From Paenarthrobacter sp. A20 (GTDB lineage: Bacteria > Actinomycetota > Actinomycetes > Actinomycetales > Micrococcaceae): a stretch of 64,000 bases of DNA. This document shows, piece after piece, positions 1 through 8,647 of this stretch. The position numbers were made by a program, and so were the translations under genes. The DNA lies in NCBI RefSeq assembly GCF_024168825.1, contig NZ_JALJWH010000001.1:1922001-1986000 (forward strand), read 5' to 3'. The first letter of the stretch is position 1; each line of letters begins with the position of its first letter. A model generated the notes under the pieces. That model was not told the DNA's origin, did no database searches, and saw only the letters and a program-made list of their open reading frames with translations.

Positions 1-303
1 GCTGGCTTGACGCCGGGGCGGGATGCTGCCAACGCCAAGTGGTCGAGCCAGCAGTCCTTTGACCTGCAGGCGAGGACAGATCAGCAAAACCCGTCGAAGT
101 CGGACACAGCCGAAGGCGTCCGAATCGCCACGATTGAGGCCGAATGCAACCAGGAAGTCCGGCTCACCCAAACGCTCGGTGATATTCAGGCAAGCTACCA
201 GCTGCCGCTCATCAAGCAGAATGAGGCAGTTCTTACCGCGCTCAAGAATAGAAGCCAGAACTACGTGGATGCCGCCGAGAAGTTACTGAAAGAGACGCAG
301 TGA
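1..303 (+). CDS. 3' end of an unrecognised gene (partial)
   Basis: The reading frame is open from the window edge to a TGA at 301-303, so the true start lies upstream; the TTG at 7 is only the first possible start inside the window. The last 100 or so residues are polar and helical in look, with a run of charged and Gln/Asn residues and no membrane segment. I do not recognise a family. The stop overlaps the GTG start of the next gene by 4 bases, which suggests translational coupling with the FtsX-like fusion protein, so it may be an accessory part of the same export or envelope system. Confidence 0.55.
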   Translation, partial: AGLTPGRDAANAKWSSQQSFDLQARTDQQNPSKSDTAEGVRIATIEAECNQEVRLTQTLGDIQASYQLPLIKQNEAVLTALKNRSQNYVDAAEKLLKETQ

Positions 304-1892
304 TCGATGAGCAGCCCCGGCAGAGTGCCGCGGCAGCTGTTGGATTGAGTCGACTCTCGCGACGGTGGCTAATCGTCCTGTTGGCAGTCACCGGAGTCAT
401 GTCCGCGGGGGTGGGTTTGCTCGCCGGACGCGTCTTTGATCAATCAGAGATCATCCGGCCGGAGGACTCCATGGCTGAGATCCCTGTTTATGCAATGGTT
501 GAAAACCGTATCGTCGACGACCGTCTTACCTTCTCTGGAGTTATTAAGGCCGGCCCGGCAGTGCCGATCCAAATCGACTTGGAGGCACAGGAACCGATTG
601 TCGTGCGCCAGACGCTTCAGGCGGGGGAAACGTTGAAGTGGGGCGACCTTGCAGGTGTGGTTTCAGGCAAGCCCTATTTCGTCCTGCCTGATCCGCTCCC
701 TTTGTATCGCGATCTTTCCCGAGGTGATGAGGGAGATGACGTGTTGGCATTGCAACGGGCACTTATGCAGATGGGGTATCCTTCTCCCGAAAATGGTCAC
801 ATGGACAGCGCAACCATGGAAGCCGCATCCTCTTTCTTTGCCAGCGAGGGTTTCACCTTGAGCAGCGGGAGAATGCCTACCGAGCAAAGTCAACAAGTCG
901 AACCGGGAGCTACACCAGAAACAACGGCACCCAGTTCCGGGGTAGATCGCATTACCCGTCTTCCTCATGTAGTTGGCGCATCCTATGTGTACTCAGCGGT
1001 TCCGGCAGACGTACGTATAACACGGGTTAAGCCCTCCGACCTGGAACCCGAAGCGCCATTGTCACTCCACTCCTCCTCGAAGAACTACTTCAATGACTTC
1101 GGAATCGACCTAATTCCCCACAACATCCGAAGTGCCCTCGACGACCCACGAGCTGGTCCTCTCGCAGTAGTCTCGACGAAGGCGGCAATTGCGCTCGACA
1201 TACCGTACAGCAAGAAAACCGGGCCGGTGGCAGGGGTGAGCATATGGATCGATGACCGACTTGTGCCGGTTGTTGGTGTATTCGAACCTGGCCCAAATTT
1301 TCCTGAGTACGCTGACTCCGTATTCGTAAACGCCAGCCTCATGCGTGGCGTCTCCAGGTCAGACCTAAAAGTTCAAGTTCGAACCGAAAAGGGCTTCTCG
1401 GCTGCGATTGCGCGAGTAGCGCCGCTTGGATACTCGCCGAGCGACCCAGGGAAGGCAAAAGTAGACGTCACAGCCGATATTCAGTCAATCAGGCAGGACG
1501 TCTCAAATGATCTCGGGTCGCTCATCGCTTTGCTATCGCTGGTCCTGATGCTCCTGGCGATCATCACTGCGGCTTCCTCGATGTACCTGACCGTTCAGAA
1601 CCGATCGGCAGAGATAGCCCTTCGACGAGCGATCGGCTCTAGTCGATGGCTAATTTGCCGATCCTTCATCCTTGAGGGCTTCATCGTTGGAGTTACAGCA
1701 GGTTCTCTCGGCGGCATCATCGGAACTATGACCACGCTTTGCGTCTCCTGGATCCAGGCCTGGCCGCCCGTACTGCCCCCGGAGCTATGGGTGGTTGGAC
1801 TCCTTGTGGGTGCGACCACCGGTATTGTGAGCGCCATTTACCCTGCCTGGGTCGCCAGCCGTAAAGATCCCGCTATTGCACTTCGCGCGTAG
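300..1892 (+). CDS. Adaptor/peptidoglycan-binding-FtsX (MacB-like permease) fusion protein
   Basis: A 530-residue membrane protein starting at a GTG that overlaps the previous stop. Visible in order: a membrane segment at about 22-43, an extracytoplasmic stretch like the start of an efflux adaptor, a peptidoglycan-binding repeat at about 138-185 (GDEGDDVLALQRAL), a linker rich in Pro, Thr and Glu, a MacB-like periplasmic region at about 215-390, and three C-terminal membrane segments at about 405-430, 455-482 and 494-518 with the FtsX signature (RSAEIALRRAIG before the second, P-x-x-x-A-S-R-K-D-P-x-x-A-L at the end). No ATPase gene is visible beside it. Normally the adaptor and permease are separate genes flanking an ATPase, so this is either a natural fusion or the product of a deletion. 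Its base composition looks less GC-rich than the neighbours. Confidence 0.7.
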   Translation: MIDEQPRQSAAAAVGLSRLSRRWLIVLLAVTGVMSAGVGLLAGRVFDQSEIIRPEDSMAEIPVYAMVENRIVDDRLTFSGVIKAGPAVPIQIDLEAQEPIVVRQTLQAGETLKWGDLAGVVSGKPYFVLPDPLPLYRDLSRGDEGDDVLALQRALMQMGYPSPENGHMDSATMEAASSFFASEGFTLSSGRMPTEQSQQVEPGATPETTAPSSGVDRITRLPHVVGASYVYSAVPADVRITRVKPSDLEPEAPLSLHSSSKNYFNDFGIDLIPHNIRSALDDPRAGPLAVVSTKAAIALDIPYSKKTGPVAGVSIWIDDRLVPVVGVFEPGPNFPEYADSVFVNASLMRGVSRSDLKVQVRTEKGFSAAIARVAPLGYSPSDPGKAKVDVTADIQSIRQDVSNDLGSLIALLSLVLMLLAIITAASSMYLTVQNRSAEIALRRAIGSSRWLICRSFILEGFIVGVTAGSLGGIIGTMTTLCVSWIQAWPPVLPPELWVVGLLVGATTGIVSAIYPAWVASRKDPAIALRA

Positions 1893-1958
1893 AAGTCCCG
1901 CGGGAGTTCCCCCGAACCAGCTTCATAGATGCTAAACAGCACCCTCCACGGGCGGCCG

Positions 1959-1996
1959 CCCGCTTTTCCGTCGTTGGGCAACAACGGAAAAGCGGG
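1959..1996. terminator. Hairpin terminator between convergent genes
   Basis: A 13-base perfect inverted repeat (1959-1971 and 1984-1996, arm cccgcttttccgt) lies between the fusion gene and the convergent glgP. The A/T-rich centre of the arms and its place suggest a bidirectional terminator. Confidence 0.7.
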
Positions 1997-2015
1997 GCCA
2001 TGCACCTTCGAAGGC

Positions 2016-4640
2016 TTAGGCGTTCGCGATCAACCCCAGTTCAGCCTTGGAAGCCAACGCCGAGTGCTTCGGGAACACTCGAACCGTGTAGCCGAAGGAG
2101 CCCGAGCGGTTGATGACCACGGAGCCATGGAAGAGGTGGCGTCCGCCGCCGAGGTCCTCCAGGGAGTCCAGTTCCGCAACCACGATGTCCTCGAGCTCGT
2201 CGGATTCCTCCGCGCGGCCGAAGGCCACCTCCACGGACACGTCATCCGGGGTGAGGCTGTTGAGGGCCACGTAGGCGTTGACCTGGAGGCTGTCGCCCAC
2301 CTGGGGTTCCTCGGAGACACCCACGGAGTCAACGTGTTCCACCACGACCTGGGGCCACGCGTTCCGGACCTTGGTGGTCCAGGCGGCGAGTTCCTTGGCT
2401 TCCTTGAACGATTCGGCAACTGCCCTGCGCCCGGAGACAGCGGCCGGGCAATAGAGGTTGTTGACGTAGTCGTGGAGCATGCGTTCGGCCGAGACTGCGG
2501 GACCCAGGTTGGCCAGGGTGTGCTTGATCATGGATACCCAGTGGGTGGGTACGGTCTCAAGACTGGACTCGGAGGGTCCTGCAGCACCGGCGCCCTGGGC
2601 CACCGTGGTTCCGTAGAATCGTGGAGCCACCTGGTTCTCGAGCAGCTCATAGAGCGCTGATGCCTCGATGTCGTCCCGTTCATCGGCGGAGGCGCCATTG
2701 TTCGCGGTGGGGATCGCCCAGCCGTTTTCGCCGTCGTACATTTCGTCCCACCAACCGTCAAGGACGGACAGGTTGAGCGAGCCGTTGATGGCGGCCTTCA
2801 TCCCGGAGGTGCCGCAGGCTTCCAGAGGGCGAAGCGGGTTGTTGAGCCAGACGTCGCAGCCGGGGAACAGCGTCCGGGCCATGGCGATGTCGTAGTTCGG
2901 CAGGAACACGATCCTGTGCCGCACTTCGGGGTCGTCAGTGAAGCGCACCAGGTCCTGGATCATCTTCTTGCCGGCGTCGTCAGCGGGGTGCGACTTGCCG
3001 GCGATGACCAGCTGGATGGGGTGCTTCGGGTCCAACAGGAGGGCCTTCAAGCGTGCGGGGTCGCGCAACATGAGGGTGAGCCGCTTGTACGTGGGCACAC
3101 GGCGCGCAAAACCGATCGTGAGCACGTCCGGGTCCAGCACTGAATCGGTCCAGCCCAGTTCGGCATCCGCTGCGCCGCGCTTCTTCCACGAAGCCCGGAG
3201 CCGGCGTCGAACGTCGTCGATGAGCTGCGCGCGCAGTTCCCTGCGAAGCCTCCAGACGTCTTCGTCGCTGACGTTGTAGGCCAAGTCCCAGCGTCCCAGT
3301 GCTTCGGCTTCTGCACCGAACTGGGTCCGTGCCAGCGAAGAGATGCGCGGGTCAACCCACGTGGGCACGTGGACGCCGTTGGTAACGGAGGCGATGGGGA
3401 TTTCGGAGTGGTCGAATCCTGGCCACAGGCCAGCGAACATCTCGCGGGACACCACGCCGTGCAGCTTCGCCACGCCGTTGGCGCGCTGCGCAAGCCGCAG
3501 GCCCATCACCGCCATGTTGAAAACGGAAGGGTTGCCGCCGTCGTAGTTTTCGCGGCCCAGCTCAAGGATCCGGTCAGTCGGTACGGCAGGCGCCAGCCCG
3601 GCTTCAAAGAAATGCTTGATCTGCACGGTCTCAAAGCGGTCGATGCCTGCGGGGACCGGCGTATGCGTCGTGAAGACGGTGGACGCGCGTCCGGCGGCGA
3701 GGGCTTCGTCCCAGCTGAGGGGCTCGTTGGGATCGGACATGGCTTCCTGGATGCGTTCGATTCCCAGGAAACCTGCGTGGCCTTCATTGGTATGGAACAC
3801 TTCCGGCGCCGGTGTGCCGGTGAGTTCCTGGTAGACGCGGAGGGCCCTGACGCCACCCATGCCCAGGAGGAGTTCCTGCTGCAACCGGTGGTCGCCGCCG
3901 CCACCGTAAAGGCGGTCGGTGATGCCGCGCGCGGCCTCGTCATTGGAGGGGACGTTGGAGTCCAGCAGCAGCAGCGGAACGCGTCCGACGTCGGCACGCC
4001 ACACATGCGCGTGGAGTTCCCGGCCGTTGGGCAACGGAAGCGAGATCTGGACCGGCTTGCCGGGCGCGCCGTCCTTGGCCGGGTGGCGAAGCAGCGTCAG
4101 CGGCAAGCCATCAGGGTCCAGCACCGGGTAGGTTTCCTGCTGCCACGCATCGCGGGACAGCGACTGCTTGAAGTAACCGGCCTGGTAGAGGAGCCCGACC
4201 CCGATCAGCGGCACGCCCAGGTCCGAGGCGGCCTTAAGGTGGTCGCCTGCCAGGATGCCCAGGCCGCCGGAGTACTGCGGAAGCACTTCCGTGATACCGA
4301 ACTCGGGGGAGAAGTAGGCAATGCACGCCGGAGCGTCTTCGCCGAGGCCCTGGTACCAGCGTGGTTCGCTGAGGTAGCGGTCCAGGTCGGCGGCGGCGTG
4401 CTGCACGCGCTCCACTACTTCGCCATTGTTGGCCAAGTCCTGCAACTGTTCGCGGCTGATCGACCCAAGAAGAGCTATGGGGTCGTGCTGCGACGCCTCC
4501 CAGAGAGCCGGGTTGAGGCTCGCAAAAAGTTCCCGAGTGGGCCGGTGCCATGACCAACGTAAATTGGTGGCCAGACGTGCCAGGGGCCGGATGGGCTCAG
4601 GGAGGACGGTACGGACTGTAAACCTTCGAATTGCCTTCAC
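2016..4640 (-). CDS. glgP: Alpha-glucan phosphorylase (GT35)
   Basis: Releases glucose-1-phosphate from the non-reducing ends of glycogen or maltodextrin, using pyridoxal phosphate. The protein has the short actinobacterial/thermophile architecture (about 874 residues). The PLP lysine is in GTSGMKA at about residue 615 and the HTNEGH glucan-site motif is at about 283-288. I chose the GTG at 4640, which gives the family's usual start (VKAIRRFTVRTVLPEP); an ATG at 4682 would add 14 residues unlike the family. It is transcribed divergently from glgE across a gap of about 100 bases, so breakdown (GlgP) and building (GlgE, GlgB) of alpha-glucan probably share a control region. Confidence 0.95.
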   Translation of the reverse strand: MKAIRRFTVRTVLPEPIRPLARLATNLRWSWHRPTRELFASLNPALWEASQHDPIALLGSISREQLQDLANNGEVVERVQHAAADLDRYLSEPRWYQGLGEDAPACIAYFSPEFGITEVLPQYSGGLGILAGDHLKAASDLGVPLIGVGLLYQAGYFKQSLSRDAWQQETYPVLDPDGLPLTLLRHPAKDGAPGKPVQISLPLPNGRELHAHVWRADVGRVPLLLLDSNVPSNDEAARGITDRLYGGGGDHRLQQELLLGMGGVRALRVYQELTGTPAPEVFHTNEGHAGFLGIERIQEAMSDPNEPLSWDEALAAGRASTVFTTHTPVPAGIDRFETVQIKHFFEAGLAPAVPTDRILELGRENYDGGNPSVFNMAVMGLRLAQRANGVAKLHGVVSREMFAGLWPGFDHSEIPIASVTNGVHVPTWVDPRISSLARTQFGAEAEALGRWDLAYNVSDEDVWRLRRELRAQLIDDVRRRLRASWKKRGAADAELGWTDSVLDPDVLTIGFARRVPTYKRLTLMLRDPARLKALLLDPKHPIQLVIAGKSHPADDAGKKMIQDLVRFTDDPEVRHRIVFLPNYDIAMARTLFPGCDVWLNNPLRPLEACGTSGMKAAINGSLNLSVLDGWWDEMYDGENGWAIPTANNGASADERDDIEASALYELLENQVAPRFYGTTVAQGAGAAGPSESSLETVPTHWVSMIKHTLANLGPAVSAERMLHDYVNNLYCPAAVSGRRAVAESFKEAKELAAWTTKVRNAWPQVVVEHVDSVGVSEEPQVGDSLQVNAYVALNSLTPDDVSVEVAFGRAEESDELEDIVVAELDSLEDLGGGRHLFHGSVVINRSGSFGYTVRVFPKHSALASKAELGLIANA

Positions 4641-4735
4641 GAGCGCCACACTAACGGACTCACATGGCAGTCGGAACCGCATTGGGTTTCTTTTAGGTAA
4701 AAGACATCTTGCGTCGAGAAGAAAGGTCGTGTGCT

Positions 4736-4741
4736 TAGCAT
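4736..4741 (+). promoter_or_regulatory. Possible -10 box for leaderless glgE transcript
   Basis: TAGCAT fits the TAnnnT -10 pattern and ends six bases before the ATG at 4748, the spacing expected for a leaderless mRNA. No Shine-Dalgarno sequence stands at a useful distance before that ATG. The -35 region is not convincing. Confidence 0.4.
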
Positions 4742-4747
4742 TCTGTG

Positions 4748-6850
4748 ATGTTTCTCGCTAACGTCGTGCTTGTGACGAATACCGTGCGAACCATCACCGC
4801 TCTGAAATCCAAGACGAAAACGGACATCACCGACGGACTTCGCTTCGGCCGGTTCCCCATCACGGCCGTTCAGCCGGTTGTTGAGGGTGGCCGTTTCCCG
4901 GCGAAGGCCTTGCCGGGGGAGGACCTCGTGGTTGGCGCCACGGTGTTCCGTGAAGGCCACGACCAGCTGGGCGTTTCCGCTGTGCTGCTCGATCCCAGGG
5001 GCAGGGAGCGCCAGCGCGTCCGGCTGAGCCCTGCGCAGGGTGAGCAGTGGAAGGGCCTGGACCGCTGGGAGGGCCTGATCACGCCGGGCGGCACCGGGGC
5101 CTGGTCGTTCGTTATCGAGGCCTGGCATGACCGCTACGGAACGTGGCACCACAATGCAGAGGTGAAGGTCGCTGCCGGAATCGACGTCGAGTTGATGCTC
5201 GCCGAGGGCGCCGCCCTCCTGGCAGGAGCAGCCGACAACGCCGGACGTACCGGCGCGGAAAAGCGCACCTTGCGTGCCGCTTCCGTTGTGCTGGCAGACA
5301 CCACCAAAACCGCCGAACAACGCCTCGGCGCCGGTTTCAGCCCTGAGGTGCTGGCCGCCGTCGAACGTCTTCCGATCCGCGAGCTGGTGACCGTATCGGA
5401 GCGTTTCCCGCTGCAGGTGGAGCGCGACCTCGCGGGCCGTGGCTCCTGGTACGAATTCTTCCCCCGCTCCGAGGGCGCCGTGTTGGACCACTCCACCGGC
5501 ACGTGGACTTCCGGTAATTTCCGCACGGCTGCCAAGAGGCTCGACGCCGTAGCGGACATGGGCTTCGACGTCATCTACCTGCCGCCCATCCATCCGATCG
5601 GCTTCCAGCACCGTAAGGGCCGCAACAACACCTTGACGCCGGGACCGCAGGATCCCGGTTCGCCGTGGGCCATCGGCTCCAAGGACGGTGGCCACGATGC
5701 CATCCACCCGGAACTGGGTACGTTCGAGGACTTCGACGCGTTCGTGGCGCGTGCCAACGAGCTGGAACTCGAGGTAGCTTTGGACCTCGCCCTGCAGGCA
5801 GCTCCGGACCACCCCTGGGTGACGTCCAACCCCGAATGGTTCACCACCCGAGTGGACGGTTCCATCGCCTACGCAGAGAACCCGCCGAAGAAGTACCAGG
5901 ACATTTATCCCCTGAACTTCGACAACGATCCCACTGGCCTTTCCAAGGAAATTCTGCGGATCGTGCAGTTGTGGATCAGCCATGGCGTGAAGATTTTTCG
6001 CGTGGACAATCCCCACACCAAGCCTGTCTGGTTCTGGGAATGGCTGATTGGCAAGATCAACAAAAAGAACCCGGAGGTTGTTTTCCTGGCGGAGGCTTTC
6101 ACCCGTCCCCCGATGATGCACGCGTTGGGCCGGGCAGGATTCCAGCAGTCCTACACGTACTTCACATGGCGGAACACCAAGACGGAGCTTGAGCAGTACT
6201 TCCACGAGGTCAGCCACGAGAGTCCGGCGTTCTTCCGCCCGAACTTCTTTGTGAACACCCCGGACATCCTCACCGAGTACTTGCAGTACGGCGGTCCGGC
6301 AGCCTTCCGTATCCGGGCTGCACTGGCTGCGACTGCCAGCCCGCTCTGGGGTGTGTATGCCGGTTATGAGTTGTATGAGCACGTAGCCCGGCCTGGCGCC
6401 GAGGAGTACATCGACAACGAAAAGTACGAGTACAAGGCGAGGGACTGGGATGGCGCAGCCGAGTCCGGACGCACCCTGGCTCCGTACATCACCAGGCTCA
6501 ACACCATCCGCAAGGATCATGTTGCCCTGGGTGACCTGCAGAACCTGACGCTGCACAGCAGCACGGACGATGCCACGATCGTGTACTCCAAGCACAAGAC
6601 GCTGCCGGACGGAACCAAGGACACCTTGATCATTGTGGTCAACGTGGATCCGCACAGCGCCCGCGAGAGCACGGTCTCCCTGGACTTGGCGGCCCTGCAA
6701 CTGGACCCCCGGGATCTCAATGAGGACGGCAGGTTCCGGGTGGATGACTTGATCAGCGGCCAGAGCTGGGAATGGGGCGAGCACAACTACGTCCGCCTGG
6801 ATGCCCACGTGGAACCGGCTCACATCCTGAGCATCCGGAGGCAGCCTTAG
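4748..6850 (+). CDS. glgE: Alpha-1,4-glucan:maltose-1-phosphate maltosyltransferase (GH13_3)
   Basis: Extends linear alpha-1,4-glucan by two glucose units from maltose-1-phosphate, which TreS and maltokinase supply. The 700-residue length fits the family (about 650-700). An N-terminal beta-sandwich domain with RFPAKALPGE leads into a GH13 barrel, with the nucleophile Asp in FRVDNP (about 420) and the acid/base Glu in FLAEAF (about 449). Possible starts are GTG 4745, ATG 4748 and GTG 4772; I favour 4748 because a -10-like box sits at leaderless distance. The stop overlaps the GTG of treS by one base, so glgE, treS and mak-glgB form one tightly packed operon. Confidence 0.95.
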   Translation: MFLANVVLVTNTVRTITALKSKTKTDITDGLRFGRFPITAVQPVVEGGRFPAKALPGEDLVVGATVFREGHDQLGVSAVLLDPRGRERQRVRLSPAQGEQWKGLDRWEGLITPGGTGAWSFVIEAWHDRYGTWHHNAEVKVAAGIDVELMLAEGAALLAGAADNAGRTGAEKRTLRAASVVLADTTKTAEQRLGAGFSPEVLAAVERLPIRELVTVSERFPLQVERDLAGRGSWYEFFPRSEGAVLDHSTGTWTSGNFRTAAKRLDAVADMGFDVIYLPPIHPIGFQHRKGRNNTLTPGPQDPGSPWAIGSKDGGHDAIHPELGTFEDFDAFVARANELELEVALDLALQAAPDHPWVTSNPEWFTTRVDGSIAYAENPPKKYQDIYPLNFDNDPTGLSKEILRIVQLWISHGVKIFRVDNPHTKPVWFWEWLIGKINKKNPEVVFLAEAFTRPPMMHALGRAGFQQSYTYFTWRNTKTELEQYFHEVSHESPAFFRPNFFVNTPDILTEYLQYGGPAAFRIRAALAATASPLWGVYAGYELYEHVARPGAEEYIDNEKYEYKARDWDGAAESGRTLAPYITRLNTIRKDHVALGDLQNLTLHSSTDDATIVYSKHKTLPDGTKDTLIIVVNVDPHSARESTVSLDLAALQLDPRDLNEDGRFRVDDLISGQSWEWGEHNYVRLDAHVEPAHILSIRRQP

Positions 6851-8646
6851 TGAGTTTTTCCCCGCAGAACCCGAGCCAGTACTTCACTCCGAAGAACACC
6901 TTCGAGTTGAACGCCCCAGGTCTCCAGCATGATCCCAACTGGTACCGCAAGGCAGTCTTCTATGAGGTACTGGTGCGGGCCTTTGCGGATGCCAACGGGG
7001 ATGGGTCCGGCGACTTCCATGGGTTGATCGAGAAGCTGGACTACCTGCAGTGGCTCGGCGTTGACTGCCTATGGTTGCCGCCGTTCTTCCATTCCCCGTT
7101 GCGCGATGGCGGCTATGACATTGCGGACTACACGTCCGTACTGGATGAGTTCGGCACCATCAGCGACTTCAAGCGGCTGGTTGCCGAGGCACACGCCCGC
7201 GGCGTCAGGGTGATCATCGATCTTCCCTTGAACCACACGTCGGACCAGCACCCTTGGTTCCAGGAATCCCGCAAGGATCCCACAGGTCCCTTTGGCGATT
7301 TCTATGTGTGGAGCGATACCGACGAGAAGTACCAGGACGCCCGCATTATCTTCGTTGACACCGAGGAATCGAACTGGACGTTCGATCCCATCCGGCGGCA
7401 GTTCTTCTGGCACCGTTTCTTCAGCCACCAACCGGACCTGAACTTCGAGAACCCCAAGGTCATCGAGGCCCTCTATGACGTGGTCCGGTTCTGGCTGGAC
7501 CAAGGGATCGATGGCTTCCGGGCCGACGCCATTCCGTACCTGTTCGAGGAAGACGGCACCAACTGCGAGAACCTGCCGGCAACGCACACGTTCCTGCAGG
7601 ACCTACGGCGCATGGTGGACGCGAACTATCCCGGCAGGGTGATCATTGCCGAGGCCAACCAGCCCCCGCATGAAGTGGTGGAGTATTTCGGTACCGAGGA
7701 AGCGCCCGAATGCCACATGGCGTTCCACTTCCCCATCATGCCGCGGCTCTACTACGCACTCCGGGACCAGAAGGCCGCGCCTATCATCGAGACCTTACGC
7801 GACACCCCGGAAATTCCCAAGGGGGCCCAGTGGGGAACTTTCCTGCGGAACCACGATGAACTCACCTTGGAGATGGTGCCGGGGGAGGAGCGCGCCGCCA
7901 TGCTGGGCTGGTATGCCCCCGATCCCCGGATGCGTGCCAACATCGGCATCCGGAGACGTTTGGCGCCTCTGTTGGACAACTCCCGCTCGGAGATCGAGCT
8001 CATCAACGCGCTGCTGCTCTCCCTGCCCGGCAGTCCCTTCCTGTACTACGGGGACGAAATCGGCATGGGAGACAACATCTGGCTCGATGACCGCGATGCC
8101 GTCCGCACTCCAATGCAATGGAACCCGGACCGAAACGCCGGTTTCTCGGGGGCCGATCCGGGCAAGCTGTACCTTCCGGTCATCCAGTCGCTCGTCTACA
8201 ACTACAGCATGGTCAACGTTGAAGCCGAGGCCGCCCACTCGGGTTCACTGTTGCGCTGGACCCGGCAGATCCTCAGCGTGCGCAAGAACCACCCGGTGTT
8301 TGGTTTGGGCGGTTTCCGGCACATTGAAGCGGACCACGAGGTGGTGCTTGCCTACGTTCGGGAACTGCCGGCGGGCAACCCTGAGGGGGAGGACGCCGAA
8401 ACCATTCTGTGCGTCTTCAACCTCTCCCAGCACCCCGTGGCGGCAACGTTGGACATCCCTGAGTTCGCAGGCCGCGGCCTGCGCGATATTTTCGGCGGCC
8501 AGCCCTTCCCGGCCGTCGGCGACAACGGTCATCTGACCGTGATGCTGGGCAGCCACAGCTTCTACTGGCTGAGGGTCCGCTCGGCCTTTTCCAATCCCTC
8601 GTCGCCTTTTACCCAGGCGATTCCCGTGGTGACCTCCAAAGGATGA
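6850..8646 (+). CDS. treS: Trehalose synthase / maltose alpha-D-glucosyltransferase
   Basis: Interconverts trehalose and maltose and, in the GlgE pathway, passes maltose to maltokinase. GH13_16 protein of 598 residues from a GTG at 6850 that overlaps the glgE stop by one base (TAGTG); a longer frame reaching to 6772 would overlap glgE heavily and lacks family similarity. Catalytic residues are visible: Asp in FRADAI (about 226), Glu in IIAEAN (about 268) and Asp in FLRNHDE (about 336). The maltokinase that is often fused to TreS is instead on the next reading frame, fused to GlgB. Confidence 0.96.
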   Translation: MSFSPQNPSQYFTPKNTFELNAPGLQHDPNWYRKAVFYEVLVRAFADANGDGSGDFHGLIEKLDYLQWLGVDCLWLPPFFHSPLRDGGYDIADYTSVLDEFGTISDFKRLVAEAHARGVRVIIDLPLNHTSDQHPWFQESRKDPTGPFGDFYVWSDTDEKYQDARIIFVDTEESNWTFDPIRRQFFWHRFFSHQPDLNFENPKVIEALYDVVRFWLDQGIDGFRADAIPYLFEEDGTNCENLPATHTFLQDLRRMVDANYPGRVIIAEANQPPHEVVEYFGTEEAPECHMAFHFPIMPRLYYALRDQKAAPIIETLRDTPEIPKGAQWGTFLRNHDELTLEMVPGEERAAMLGWYAPDPRMRANIGIRRRLAPLLDNSRSEIELINALLLSLPGSPFLYYGDEIGMGDNIWLDDRDAVRTPMQWNPDRNAGFSGADPGKLYLPVIQSLVYNYSMVNVEAEAAHSGSLLRWTRQILSVRKNHPVFGLGGFRHIEADHEVVLAYVRELPAGNPEGEDAETILCVFNLSQHPVAATLDIPEFAGRGLRDIFGGQPFPAVGDNGHLTVMLGSHSFYWLRVRSAFSNPSSPFTQAIPVVTSKG

Positions 8647-8647
8647 G

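Noticed and set aside
3369..4553. 394-codon frame on the plus strand opposite glgP
   Set aside because: Shadow of glgP; no domain and no ribosome-binding site.
4637..6823. A 728-codon open frame on the minus strand
   Set aside because: It is antisense to glgE, whose catalytic motifs are intact; long antisense frames are common at high GC, and this one has no recognisable domain.
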